Positions 1 through 8,491 of a stretch of DNA of 64,000 nucleotides are shown here, piece after piece. The DNA is taken from assembly GCF_018860565.1 (NCBI RefSeq), contig NZ_JAHKPS010000013.1:390420-454419 (forward strand), read 5' to 3'. Position 1 is the stretch's first letter. Each line of letters opens with the position of its first letter. The stretch comes from Winogradskyella psychrotolerans. GTDB lineage: Bacteria > Bacteroidota > Bacteroidia > Flavobacteriales > Flavobacteriaceae. Under the pieces are notes generated by a model. That model was not told the origin of the DNA, made no database searches, and worked only from the letters and a program-made list of their open reading frames with translations. The translations under genes and the position numbers were made by a program.

Positions 1-8
1 ACAGATGA

Positions 9-212
9 TTACATAAAAACATACTTAATTGCTGCAATCATACCAATAAAACCAATAAAAGCAATGAGTACCCAAAAGGTTCCTTTATAGTGTTTCTTAT
101 GAAGTTGAAGATCTTTACGATACTGATATGCAATAACGATTACAAATGCAATAAAAAATAATATTCCAAAAATCAATTGACCAGTACTAAACATCTTCTT
201 ATTTTTATGCAA
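9..212 (-). CDS. Small two-helix membrane protein, unknown function
   Basis: The 67-residue protein has a basic N-terminus followed by two hydrophobic segments at about residues 10-30 and 46-65. A strongly basic loop (YRKDLQLHKKHYKG) lies between them. This fits a small inner-membrane hairpin protein with the loop in the cytoplasm. It diverges from the pyrophosphohydrolase gene, with only 23 bases between the two start codons, so they share a short promoter region. I recognise no family motif and assign no function. The reading frame is complete within the window. Confidence 0.6.
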   Translation of the reverse strand: MHKNKKMFSTGQLIFGILFFIAFVIVIAYQYRKDLQLHKKHYKGTFWVLIAFIGFIGMIAAIKYVFM

Positions 213-235
213 AAATAAGGATTAAAACAACAACT

Positions 236-622
236 ATGCAAGACAAAATTAATGCAGTAAAAGCGTTTCATACGGCTTTCAAAATAGGACATCGTGAAAC
301 ACCTAAAGCCGACTTAGGTCACGAAAAAAACATGTTACGCTACAAATTAATGCGCGAAGAAAATGAAGAATACTTAGAAGCTGCAAATAATAATGACTTA
401 GTTGAAGTTGCAGATGCTTTAGGTGATATGCTCTACATTTTGTGTGGTACCATTATAGAACACGGTATGCAGCACAAAATAGAAGAAGTCTTTGAAGAGA
501 TACAACGCAGTAACATGAGTAAATTAGGCGCAGATGGAGAACCAATTTATCGTGAAGATGGCAAAGTTTTAAAAGGTCCTAACTATTTTAAACCTCACAT
601 TAAAGCCATTTTAGAATCATAA
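236..622 (+). CDS. MazG-like / phosphoribosyl-ATP pyrophosphohydrolase-like all-alpha NTP pyrophosphatase
   Basis: The 128-residue protein is all-helical. It carries the paired acidic metal-binding motifs of the all-alpha NTP-PPase superfamily: an EExxE-type helix (REENEEY, about residues 40-46) and an ExxD-type helix (EVADALGD, about 57-64). Known members hydrolyse nucleoside triphosphates to monophosphate and PPi, or act in histidine biosynthesis. No histidine genes are nearby, so a house-cleaning or nucleotide-turnover role is more likely than HisE. The exact substrate cannot be read from the sequence. A perfect palindromic terminator follows two bases after the stop codon. Confidence 0.8.
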   Translation: MQDKINAVKAFHTAFKIGHRETPKADLGHEKNMLRYKLMREENEEYLEAANNNDLVEVADALGDMLYILCGTIIEHGMQHKIEEVFEEIQRSNMSKLGADGEPIYREDGKVLKGPNYFKPHIKAILES

Positions 623-623
623 A

Positions 624-647
624 AAAAGCAGCCCATGGGCTGCTTTT
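624..647. terminator. Bidirectional intrinsic terminator
   Basis: A perfect palindrome with arms AAAAGCAGCCC and GGGCTGCTTTT around a central AT dinucleotide. It has an A-run on the left and a T-run on the right. It sits in the 46 bases between the convergent pyrophosphohydrolase and ilvE genes and can serve both. Confidence 0.85.
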
Positions 648-668
648 CTTTTTAATATTACTATTATT

Positions 669-1742
669 TTATTTTACCTCATGTCTCCAACCGTGCTTAT
701 CTTCAGATAAATTATGTTGAATATTTAATAAGGTTTGCTTAAATAATTTAGCATAAGAATCTTCTGCATCAACACCCGAAATTTCAAATAATTCATCTTG
801 GTGCTCAAATGCAGATATTGGACTAATTACCGCAGCTGTTCCGGCGCCAAAAACCTCTTTTAAGCTTCCATCTTTTGCTGCATTTTTTATTTCCTCTACT
901 GTAATTTGTCTTACCTCACAAGTAATGCCTAAATCTTCTGCGAGTTGAATAATACTTTTACGAGTAATTCCATCTAAAATTCGATCACTTGTTGGTGCTG
1001 TAATTAGCTTATCATTTACTCTAAAGAACACATTCATGGTTCCTGCTTCTTCAAGAAAAGTATGCGTATCTGCATCTGTCCAAACCACTTGTTGAAATCC
1101 TTTTTGTTGTGCTAAACTTGTCGGATAAAACTGAGCAGCATAATTCCCTGCCGCTTTTGCCGCACCAACTCCACCATTGGCAGAGCGACTATAATGATCT
1201 GCAATTAAAACACGTACTGCAGAGTTATAATACGATTTTGCAGGCGAGCAAATAATCATAAACCTATAGGTACTAGCAGGTGATGCAGAAATCGCTGGTT
1301 CTGTAGCAATTACAAATGGACGTAAGTACAATGAGTTACCAACTCCTGGTTTAATCCAATCGCTATCTAATTTCAATAAAGCTTCTAAACCTTCAAAAAA
1401 ATAGTTTTCAGGAAAAACAGGCATTGCTAATCGAGCAGACGACTTATTAATTCTGTTAAAATTTTGTTTAGGCCTAAATAAAAAAACCTTTCCATCATCA
1501 TCTTTATAAGCTTTCATGCCTTCAAAAACGGCTTGTCCGTAATGAAACACACGTGCCGATGGCTCAAAAGTCATAGCTTGATAAGGCATAATCTTTGGAT
1601 TTTGCCATTTACCATCTTCATAATCGCAGACAAACATGTGGTCGGTAAATACACGGCCAAATGTTAAATCACTAAAATCTACATTTTCGATTTTAGACGT
1701 CTTAGATACTTCAACACTGATTTTATCTGTATAAATAGCCAT
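669..1742 (-). CDS. ilvE: Branched-chain amino acid aminotransferase
   Basis: This is a 357-residue class IV (D-alanine/branched-chain) PLP aminotransferase of the long type. The PLP-binding lysine is K196 in the motif GAAKAAGNYA. The downstream block TFLEEAGTMNVFF and the near-C-terminal GTAAVISP motif are typical of branched-chain aminotransferases. The enzyme moves amino groups between Val/Leu/Ile and 2-oxoglutarate in the cytoplasm. Length and start match the family. It is a stand-alone gene and shares a terminator with the convergent upstream-window gene. Confidence 0.95.
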   Translation of the reverse strand: MAIYTDKISVEVSKTSKIENVDFSDLTFGRVFTDHMFVCDYEDGKWQNPKIMPYQAMTFEPSARVFHYGQAVFEGMKAYKDDDGKVFLFRPKQNFNRINKSSARLAMPVFPENYFFEGLEALLKLDSDWIKPGVGNSLYLRPFVIATEPAISASPASTYRFMIICSPAKSYYNSAVRVLIADHYSRSANGGVGAAKAAGNYAAQFYPTSLAQQKGFQQVVWTDADTHTFLEEAGTMNVFFRVNDKLITAPTSDRILDGITRKSIIQLAEDLGITCEVRQITVEEIKNAAKDGSLKEVFGAGTAAVISPISAFEHQDELFEISGVDAEDSYAKLFKQTLLNIQHNLSEDKHGWRHEVK

Positions 1743-1859
1743 AATTGAATGCGGTTTTGCAACAAAAATACATAATCGGCACCGTTAAAAAAAGGTAATA
1801 TTCCTTTAAATTGCTTAAATTCGCAATTCGATAATAATTCAATTCAAAATTCATAAATA

Positions 1860-2363
1860 ATGAAAAAAATCATTTTACTTTTAGCGATTAGCTTAGTAGC
1901 ATTTTCTTGTAAAAACGAAGCTAAAACTACTGAAAACAAAGTGGAAGAAGCTACACAAGAAATCGCTTATGCATCTTTCGGAAAAGAAATAAACGATGCT
2001 GATGCCTTAACTACAGAGCGTATGATGGAACACTATAAAGGCTTAAAAGCAGGAGACACTATTAACGCAAAAATGAGAGGAAAAATTGTAGAAGTTTGCT
2101 CTAAGAAAGGTTGTTGGATGACTATAGATGTAAACGGTGAAGATAAAATAATGGTAAAATTTAAAGATTACGGTTTTTTTATGCCATTAAATGCTGAAGG
2201 TGAAGTTGTAATGAACGGAAAAGCTTATGTTTCTGAAACATCTGTTGATGAATTAAAACATTATGCAGAAGATGCTGGTAAATCAGAAGAAGAAATTGCT
2301 GCGATTACAGATCCTAAATTTGAATATGGTTTTGAAGCTGATGGAGTTCTACTTAAAAAATAA
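1860..2363 (+). CDS. DUF4920-containing lipoprotein
   Basis: The 167-residue protein has an SPII signal peptide with cysteine 17 in the lipobox (VAFSC), followed by a charged linker. The rest matches the DUF4920 pattern, an OB-like domain with GKIVEVCSKKGCWMTID and KFKDYGFFMP. The two close cysteines (VCSKKGCW) are a hallmark of this family and might bind metal or form a disulfide; that is inference. It overlaps the next gene, a CxxCH lipoprotein, by 23 bases in another frame. The two are probably made together and may act together at the outer membrane or in the periplasm. Confidence 0.85.
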   Translation: MKKIILLLAISLVAFSCKNEAKTTENKVEEATQEIAYASFGKEINDADALTTERMMEHYKGLKAGDTINAKMRGKIVEVCSKKGCWMTIDVNGEDKIMVKFKDYGFFMPLNAEGEVVMNGKAYVSETSVDELKHYAEDAGKSEEEIAAITDPKFEYGFEADGVLLKK

Positions 2364-2799
2364 GCACTACGCACTAATATTTCTATCATTTTCAATATTT
2401 TATAATTGTAAAAATGAAGAAAAAACACCTATAGAACCTACACAAGAAAAGGTCGTATACGAGATGTACCAACCTTCTGAAATGGCAGGTTTTATGAATG
2501 CAATGTACGCATACAACCAACAATTAAAAGCGCAAATTGTTGCAGGAGAAACACCAAATTCAATGCCTTTAGATTTACTAAAATTACATTCGGCAGAAAT
2601 GACAGATGGTAAATCTAGAACCAAAAATTGGCAGAGTTTTGTAAATGTATTTATAGAATCACAAGAAGCTATTGCAGATACACTTTCAAATACGGAGCTA
2701 AAAGAGCGTTTTAATACAGCAATTACGAATTGTCTTAATTGCCATAAAACAGAATGTACAGGTCCTATTCCTAAAATTAAAAAACTATTGATTCAATAA
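2341..2799 (+). CDS. Small lipoprotein with c-type heme motif (CxxCH)
   Basis: I chose the ATG at 2341, inside the end of the DUF4920 gene. From there the 152-residue product begins with a hydrophobic signal (about residues 6-20) ending in a lipobox-like FYNC. An ATG further upstream at 2263 would add 26 residues with no signal character. Near the C-terminus CLNCH is a canonical covalent heme-c attachment motif, followed by a short Pro/Lys tail. The spacing resembles small single-heme cytochrome-like proteins, but no distal methionine ligand is obvious. A role in envelope electron transfer or heme sensing is inference. The mnmD TTG start lies one base after the stop. Confidence 0.7.
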   Translation: MEFYLKNKHYALIFLSFSIFYNCKNEEKTPIEPTQEKVVYEMYQPSEMAGFMNAMYAYNQQLKAQIVAGETPNSMPLDLLKLHSAEMTDGKSRTKNWQSFVNVFIESQEAIADTLSNTELKERFNTAITNCLNCHKTECTGPIPKIKKLLIQ

Positions 2800-2800
2800 T

Positions 2801-3481
2801 TTGAAGAGAAAAATAATTACCACCTCAGATGGTTCTAAAACCATACAAATTGAAGAATGGAACGAACAATACCACTCTATTCATGGTGCCATACAAGAAG
2901 CAAACCACGTATTTTTAAAACATGGTTTGCTTTTTTATTCTGAGAATTATTCGGCATCTAAACCCATTTCCATTCTAGAAATAGGCTTTGGTACAGGACT
3001 AAACGCTTTCTTAACTTTAATTGAAGCCGAAAAGCTAAAATTAGCACTTAATTATGTTGGGGTAGAAGCTTATCCTGTTCAATTAGAGGAAATAAATGAG
3101 CTAAATTATGTTGAGCTAATTTCAAAAAATCACGACGCTATTTTTGAAAAACTTCATAATACGTCTTGGGAGGAACAACATGAAATCACTTCATGCTTTC
3201 AGTTAAAAAAACAACAAAAATTCTTCAAGGATATAGAAGATAAAAACGAATTTAATCTCATATACTTTGATGCTTTTGGTGCACGCGTTCAACCAAATTT
3301 ATGGACAGAAGACATTTTTAAAATCATGTTTGATGCACTAAAAGAGAATGGTGTGTTAGTAACTTACTCTGCAAAAGGAAGTGTAAGACGTGCTATGCAA
3401 GCTGTTGGTTTTACAGTAGAGCGACTGCCTGGACCTCCTGGAAAACGCGAAATGTTACGAGCTCAAAAAAAGAGTCTATAA
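2801..3481 (+). CDS. mnmD: tRNA 5-methylaminomethyl-2-thiouridine(34) methyltransferase MnmD
   Basis: This is a 226-residue SAM-dependent methyltransferase of the MnmC N-domain type (Methyltransf_30). The SAM loop is EIGFGTGLNAF (about residues 60-70). The acidic YFDAFGARVQPNLWT block and the C-terminal PGPPGKREMLRA motif are diagnostic. It methylates the wobble uridine of certain tRNAs. In Bacteroidota it occurs without the oxidase half found in E. coli MnmC. The start is TTG, one base after the previous stop, which suggests translational coupling; no ATG fits the family's N-terminus. Confidence 0.9.
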   Translation: MKRKIITTSDGSKTIQIEEWNEQYHSIHGAIQEANHVFLKHGLLFYSENYSASKPISILEIGFGTGLNAFLTLIEAEKLKLALNYVGVEAYPVQLEEINELNYVELISKNHDAIFEKLHNTSWEEQHEITSCFQLKKQQKFFKDIEDKNEFNLIYFDAFGARVQPNLWTEDIFKIMFDALKENGVLVTYSAKGSVRRAMQAVGFTVERLPGPPGKREMLRAQKKSL

Positions 3482-3658
3482 CATTCTAAACATCATAGGT
3501 TAAATTTTTAAAACAATATTCTTTAGTTACAGTCATTTCTGGTGAAATAGATTACCATATAGGTAAATCATTTTTACAATGACCTATTAAACGTTAAATC
3601 CAAACTAAACTCTACACCCACACCTTCCCCATTTCGTATCTTTACATAAAAAGGAAAG

Positions 3659-4564
3659 ATGACCGTTTTAATAACAGGAGCGACAGGATTAATTGGGCAG
3701 GAAATTGTAAAACAATGTCATGCTAAAGGCATCGCTGTACATTATTTAACAACTTCAAAATCTAAACTTAGTACCAAAGAAAACTATAAAGGGTTTTACT
3801 GGAATCCTAACACCAATGAAATTGATCCTAAATGTTTTGAAAACGTTACTGCAATTATCAATATGGTTGGCGCTTCCATATCTAAACGTTGGACCGATAG
3901 CTATAAAAAAGCCATACTTGAAAGCCGAACTAAAACAGCACAACTACTACAAGACACCATAAAAAAATACAATTATAAAGTTAACTTAGTAGTGTCTGCT
4001 AGTGCTATTGGAATTTACCCAACGAGTTTAACCAAATATTACCAAGAAATAAATACTGAAATATCAGAATCATTTTTAGGTAACGTTGTAGACAAATGGG
4101 AAACTGCTGTAGATGGTTTTAAAGCTTTAGGCTGTAAAGTTGCAAAAATTAGAATCGGACTCGTTTTAGCCAAAGATGGTGGTGCCTTACCCGAAATTGT
4201 AAAACCCATTAAGTTTGGTGCTGGCGCAGCATTTGGAAGTGGCAAACAGTGGCAAAGTTGGATTCATGTTAAAGATTTAGCCTCACTTTTTGTTTATGCC
4301 GTACAAAACAATTTTGAAGGTATTTATAATGGTGTAGCTCCAAATCCCGTAACCAATGAAGAGTTAACCAAAGCTACAGCAAAGGTTTTACATCGACCAT
4401 TAATATTACCCAACATTCCAAAATTTGCTATGAAACTCGTTTTAGGAGAGATGCATATTCTTTTGTTTGAAAGCCAACGCGTCAGTTCTCAAAAAGTAGA
4501 ATCTGAAGGCTTTAACTTTACGTATGTAAACTTAAGACCTGCTTTAGACGATTTATTGGGTTAA
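3659..4564 (+). CDS. TIGR01777-family NAD(P)-binding epimerase (YfcH-like)
   Basis: The 301-residue extended-SDR protein opens with a Rossmann motif TGATGLIGQEI (residues 6-16). The family signature SASAIGIYP (about 118-126) holds the catalytic-type serine region. The C-terminal part, from about residue 250, matches the DUF1731 tail (PKFAMKLVLGEM, FESQRVSSQKV). Members resemble E. coli YfcH; the true substrate is unknown. A TATCTTTA sequence at 3637-3644 is a plausible -7 box just before the ATG, without a clear -33 partner. The gene stands alone. Confidence 0.85.
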   Translation: MTVLITGATGLIGQEIVKQCHAKGIAVHYLTTSKSKLSTKENYKGFYWNPNTNEIDPKCFENVTAIINMVGASISKRWTDSYKKAILESRTKTAQLLQDTIKKYNYKVNLVVSASAIGIYPTSLTKYYQEINTEISESFLGNVVDKWETAVDGFKALGCKVAKIRIGLVLAKDGGALPEIVKPIKFGAGAAFGSGKQWQSWIHVKDLASLFVYAVQNNFEGIYNGVAPNPVTNEELTKATAKVLHRPLILPNIPKFAMKLVLGEMHILLFESQRVSSQKVESEGFNFTYVNLRPALDDLLG

Positions 4565-4619
4565 TAGAAATTACTTCTTTGGCTTACGAATAGCAACTTG
4601 ATTAAGCTATAGTAGCTAT

Positions 4620-6107
4620 CTAAGTCAAACTATGTGACGAATGTAATTTTTGACCTTCTTTGACAATAATTTCAATACACTCTTCAATATCCTTTTTGGT
4701 TGTTCTAAAATTAACAATGCAAGCTCTCATACAATACTTCTCATCAATAATAGCATTAGATAAAAACAACTCACCTCCCGCTTGTAGTCCATTCACTAAA
4801 GCTTCATTTAATGTATTTAAATATTCGGCTCGTTTTTCACCCTTTACTTCAATATTTTGAGGAATATATCTTAAGGTTGCAATACTTAGATTTTGTGTCA
4901 CAGGTTCTAATTCTGAATGTTGTTCTGCTAATTCAGCAAAATATTTTGATAAGGATATATCTTCTCTAATTAACTTCACATAACCATCACGGCCTATTTG
5001 CTGCAAGGCCAACCAAACTTTTAAAGCTCTAAATCCTCTTGAATTTTGAAGTCCATATTCAAAGAAATTCAAAGCACCTCCTTCTTCTGTTAAACTAAAA
5101 TTGTAATATTCGGGATGCGAACTATAAGTATCTATTAAGTGTTTTGGATTTTTAACCAACGTACAACCGGCTTCTAAAGGGCTGTACAACCATTTGTGAG
5201 GATCGAGTGCTATGGAATCTGCTTCCTCTACTCCATTAAATAAATCTTTTAACTCAGGAATAACAGCCGCAGGAATACCATAAGCACCATCGATATGAAA
5301 CCATAAATCGTGAACTTTACAAGTCGTTCCAATAGCTTCAAGATTATCGACAACTCCAGTGCTGACATCACCAGCTGTACCAACAACCAAGAAGGGTTGA
5401 TGGCCTTGTGTAATATCTTCTTTAATGGTTTGTGCTAAAATTTCAATATTCATTTTATTTGAAGCGTCGGTTGGAATCCAACGAATAGAATTGCTACCAT
5501 GACCAAACAGAATCGCGGCTTTATCTATCCATGTATGCGTAGATTTTGAACAGTATGAAATGAGCTGTTTAGAAGTATTTGAAAGTCCGTTTTCTTTTAT
5601 ACTTTTTGGTGCCTTAGCTGTTCTTGCTGCTAAAAACGCCGTAAAATTAGCCATATTACCTCCGCTAACTAAAACCCCACCATAACTTGGAGACACTCCT
5701 ATAAATTCGGCTAACCACGTAATGGTTTGTTTTTCTATTTCGGTGGCTATCGGACTTAAAATTTGTCCACCTACATTAGGATTAACCGAAGCGGCTAGCA
5801 AATCGGCTAGAGCTCCAATTGGTGCTGCTGACGATGTTATAAATCCGAAAAATTTAGGATGACCGTTTAATAACGAATTATCAAATAATAATTTTGAAGT
5901 TGCTATTAAAAGCTCATCTGCCGAAACACCTTTATTGGGTAAAGATGAATTACCTAATAGCTGTTGTAATTCTTTTGTTGACTTGGTTGTTGTGACGGGT
6001 TGATTTGAAATATCATCGAGAAAATCAGAAATGGTATCGATGAGCTGATAACCCATTTTTCGAAATTCAGTTTTACTGATTTCTATTGAATTTTCTCGCT
6101 TATCCAT
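4620..6107 (-). CDS. Group II PLP-dependent amino-acid decarboxylase
   Basis: A 495-residue member of the aromatic-L-amino-acid/glutamate decarboxylase family (fold type I). The PLP lysine is K305 in LDPHKW. The upstream HIDGAYG motif provides the aspartate that binds the pyridine nitrogen. The motif FGFITSSAAPIGALADLLAA lines the substrate/PLP pocket in this family. It probably decarboxylates an aromatic amino acid, but tyrosine, DOPA, tryptophan and other substrates cannot be separated by eye. It is the last gene of a minus-strand unit with an AAA kinase (23-base gap) and a 74-residue protein (15-base gap). Confidence 0.88.
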   Translation of the reverse strand: MDKRENSIEISKTEFRKMGYQLIDTISDFLDDISNQPVTTTKSTKELQQLLGNSSLPNKGVSADELLIATSKLLFDNSLLNGHPKFFGFITSSAAPIGALADLLAASVNPNVGGQILSPIATEIEKQTITWLAEFIGVSPSYGGVLVSGGNMANFTAFLAARTAKAPKSIKENGLSNTSKQLISYCSKSTHTWIDKAAILFGHGSNSIRWIPTDASNKMNIEILAQTIKEDITQGHQPFLVVGTAGDVSTGVVDNLEAIGTTCKVHDLWFHIDGAYGIPAAVIPELKDLFNGVEEADSIALDPHKWLYSPLEAGCTLVKNPKHLIDTYSSHPEYYNFSLTEEGGALNFFEYGLQNSRGFRALKVWLALQQIGRDGYVKLIREDISLSKYFAELAEQHSELEPVTQNLSIATLRYIPQNIEVKGEKRAEYLNTLNEALVNGLQAGGELFLSNAIIDEKYCMRACIVNFRTTKKDIEECIEIIVKEGQKLHSSHSLT

Positions 6108-6129
6108 ATTCTGATTATTTAATTAATTT

Positions 6130-6618
6130 TTATTCTGAAATCACAAAACCATCCCTAAGTTCATCTTCTGAGGGTCTTTCAAACCAGGTTTCCATAAAAT
6201 CGAAGTTCTCTTTTGTCACTTCAAACTCAAACGTATCACCTTTTTCTGTATTCCGTTTCATTACGCGCTCTAATCTTGTGGCTTTAGAAACATCTAGAAA
6301 ATGTAGTTTTATTTTATAGTTATTCATTTCTGCGAATTTTCTAAACTTTTCACGATGTCCAAATTTAGACAATCCTAAATCTAAGATGGCATCTGTTTTT
6401 AAACTCTCTAACTGATGAATTAACTCTAGCATCATATGTTCAGAACGTTCAATGCGTTCTAAAAACCAATGTAAACCATCTGTTTCTTTTTTGTCTGGAA
6501 GAAACAAGACATTGTTCCAAGTATCTATTGAAAACACCACACCTTTAATGTTTCTTTTGAGTTCGTTAGCGTAGGTGGTTTTACCGGAACCTGTATTTCC
6601 GACTATGAGGTGAATCAT
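6130..6618 (-). CDS. AAA-type / zeta-toxin-like P-loop kinase
   Basis: The 162-residue P-loop NTPase has a perfect Walker A, GNTGSGKTT (residues 7-15), directly at the N-terminus. A later AILDLGLSKFGHREKFRKF segment and the basic lid RLERVMKRN resemble small kinases of the AAA_33 type that phosphorylate small molecules or nucleic-acid ends. The substrate is unknown. It sits between the 74-residue protein and the decarboxylase with very short gaps, so the three are probably co-transcribed. The kinase could modify a related metabolite, but that is inference from context only. Confidence 0.8.
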   Translation of the reverse strand: MIHLIVGNTGSGKTTYANELKRNIKGVVFSIDTWNNVLFLPDKKETDGLHWFLERIERSEHMMLELIHQLESLKTDAILDLGLSKFGHREKFRKFAEMNNYKIKLHFLDVSKATRLERVMKRNTEKGDTFEFEVTKENFDFMETWFERPSEDELRDGFVISE

Positions 6619-6632
6619 TTTTCATTCAATTT

Positions 6633-6857
6633 TTATTCAACTATTTCGTAATCTATATCAAGCTTTCGTAAGGCTCTTAAGGCTGAGCCTGAATTTTTAT
6701 CTGCCACCTCTATATCTACAACGTCTCCTTCTAAAAGAATCTCTGTAAGCTCATTAGACAGTGATGCATTTCCATTCGTAGAAATCTCAGTAATACAGTT
6801 AGCTATGGCTCTTTTGTCTGGTCTATGAGCGTCGCATGATAATAGATTTAATTTCAT
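6633..6857 (-). CDS. Conserved-looking 74-residue protein, unknown function
   Basis: The protein is soluble, acidic and probably alpha/beta, with no signal or membrane segment. The C-terminal half (SALRALRKLDIDYEIVE) reads like a helix-strand unit seen in small ligand- or RNA-binding folds, but I recognise no named family. Support for it being real: it is placed 15 bases before the P-loop kinase start on the same strand, the codon use matches the neighbours, and its frame is fully open. It is the first gene of the decarboxylase unit. Confidence 0.55.
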   Translation of the reverse strand: MKLNLLSCDAHRPDKRAIANCITEISTNGNASLSNELTEILLEGDVVDIEVADKNSGSALRALRKLDIDYEIVE

Positions 6858-7049
6858 AATAATGGATTCAGAATGTTGTTCAGAATAGCCTGAAGTCTTT
6901 GTTAGGAATTCATTCTAGACTTTAAGAGCCTGGATAGAATGAGCTACCTGACATTGCACGAATTTAATCATTAAAAATCTAATCGTTATGAGCATAGAAA
7001 AACAACATGTAATTCGGTACGATTCTCATAAAGGACTTTTCTCCCTTAA

Positions 7050-7199
7050 TTAATGTGATACAGTGTTAGCACTTGCTTTTTTTACCTTATTGTCCTTTTT
7101 ATAAAAATAATACGTTATAAGAGAAAACGCTAGTATAAATAATGCAAATAAGGATTTATAGATTTCTATATTCAACTGCAAAAGACCAAAATTTATCAT
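7050..7199 (-). CDS. Possible 49-residue single-pass membrane peptide
   Basis: An open frame of 49 codons starts with ATG at 7199 and ends with TAA at 7050-7052. The predicted peptide has a hydrophobic stretch at about residues 14-33 (SLFALFILAFSLITYYFY) followed by a lysine-rich tail (KKDNKVKKAS), the pattern of a single-pass inner-membrane protein. It lies in the 647-base stretch between 6857 and 7505, together with the next entry. The rest of that stretch shows nothing I can name. No homologue is recalled, so the call rests on composition only. Confidence 0.4.
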   Translation of the reverse strand: MINFGLLQLNIEIYKSLFALFILAFSLITYYFYKKDNKVKKASANTVSH

Positions 7200-7284
7200 T
7201 CTACTTTTACTATTTGGTTTGGATTGATAAATTAATCGTTTAATTCTGCATTAAGTTCACGATTTTCAATTCAAACCTTTACAC

Positions 7285-7449
7285 TTAATTTCTAAATTTT
7301 CTTTCAGAGTATTGTCCTAAAAAATACGCAATCAAGATAGGAACTATTGAAAAAGCAATATATTTTTCTAAAATTCTGTATTCCGATAACAAGACCAATA
7401 GTGCAGTTGCTAATATTATAAAAACGATATCAAATGTTCTTTTTCTCAT
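7285..7449 (-). CDS. Small two-helix membrane protein (54 residues)
   Basis: The frame starts with ATG at 7449 and ends with TAA at 7285-7287. The peptide begins MRKRTFD and has two hydrophobic segments, at about residues 7-21 and 30-43, then a basic end (SERKFRN). This positive-inside hairpin layout argues for a real small membrane protein. It lies 56 bases downstream of the 285-residue secreted protein gene on the same strand and may share its transcript. Function is unknown. Confidence 0.5.
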   Translation of the reverse strand: MRKRTFDIVFIILATALLVLLSEYRILEKYIAFSIVPILIAYFLGQYSERKFRN

Positions 7450-7504
7450 CTTAATATTTTTTTTGATTGAGTTTTATAATGAATGCCTGCGTGTTTGTTA
7501 ATGT

Positions 7505-8362
7505 TTAGTTATTTGATTTAGCTAAAGTATATTTTATTAATTCATTTTTTTCATGGTCAACTAAAGATAAACTTCCGTTATTTCCATAAATGTATGTCCA
7601 ACCAAAAGGTTCATTTTCTATCCTATAAATTTTTGATTTTTCTTTAGTTTCAATCAATTCGAGTTTTTCTATTCGTTTGTACTTTTTTATGTATAAATTA
7701 TTATCTGACATTTTTACAAATGAAAATTCTCCTTTATCCTTTTGATTTTTGAACGATTGAAGATACCAACTATTTAAAACGGCAACTTCATTTAATTCAC
7801 GCAATTTATTTTGATTTTGATATGACTTTAAAAGTTCATCAACAATATGGTCTCTTTTTATTTTGCTCAATTTATTTAAGAGCTCTGGATACTTTAGTTC
7901 TTGATTGATTAATGAATAGTTATAAAATGTAAGCGATACACTTTCTAGTTGATATGCGGGATATTTTCCACCAAAACTATCAATAGCACCTCCAATTTCC
8001 GCGCATTTTTCAATTATTGGCCAATATGCGATTTGGCATTGCCCTATATAATTATGAGAAAGATTAAGTACTGTTAACAAACCACTAGAACCATTTGGTT
8101 TATAGCCATTTGATTTATGAATATCAAACATTAAAGTGGTTTTAATCATATTTGAAATAGAAATACTATCTGCGATTCTTAAATCGGTTGTGTTGACTAA
8201 AACTTCTTGATCAATGCGATAAAGTTTATTCCAATAGGCTTCTAATTCATTTACCGACTTTAAATTTTCAACTTCTGTTCGGTATTCTTCAATTGGAATT
8301 TGAGAAAAACTAAAATTCACTAAAAACAAAAGAATTAACAAGGTTGTAATGCTTTTTTTCAT
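7505..8362 (-). CDS. Secreted protein of unknown function
   Basis: The 285-residue protein has a clear Sec signal peptide (KKS, then a hydrophobic core to about residue 18, then SFSQ, the usual flavobacterial cleavage context). The mature part is mostly helical and Asn/Lys/Glu-rich in its first two thirds. The C-terminal part is predicted beta-rich (FVKMSDNNLYIKKYKRIEKLELI, FGWTYIYGNNGSLSLVDHE). I recognise no domain. It is probably periplasmic. Two small membrane proteins follow on the same strand. Confidence 0.65.
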   Translation of the reverse strand: MKKSITTLLILLFLVNFSFSQIPIEEYRTEVENLKSVNELEAYWNKLYRIDQEVLVNTTDLRIADSISISNMIKTTLMFDIHKSNGYKPNGSSGLLTVLNLSHNYIGQCQIAYWPIIEKCAEIGGAIDSFGGKYPAYQLESVSLTFYNYSLINQELKYPELLNKLSKIKRDHIVDELLKSYQNQNKLRELNEVAVLNSWYLQSFKNQKDKGEFSFVKMSDNNLYIKKYKRIEKLELIETKEKSKIYRIENEPFGWTYIYGNNGSLSLVDHEKNELIKYTLAKSNN

Positions 8363-8491
8363 AATAAATGCAAATTATTTATGTCTGGTTAATGCATGGT
8401 TAAGTAACTCATTTAGCAACTACATACCCAATAGAAGATCAGAGAGCGTTTAGTGATTAAACTAGAAAATTAAACAATATTAAAACAGTTA

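Noticed and set aside
6988..7053. 21-codon plus-strand frame beginning MSIEKQHVIRYD
   Set aside because: It is too short, with no membrane or signal feature and no close neighbour on that strand.
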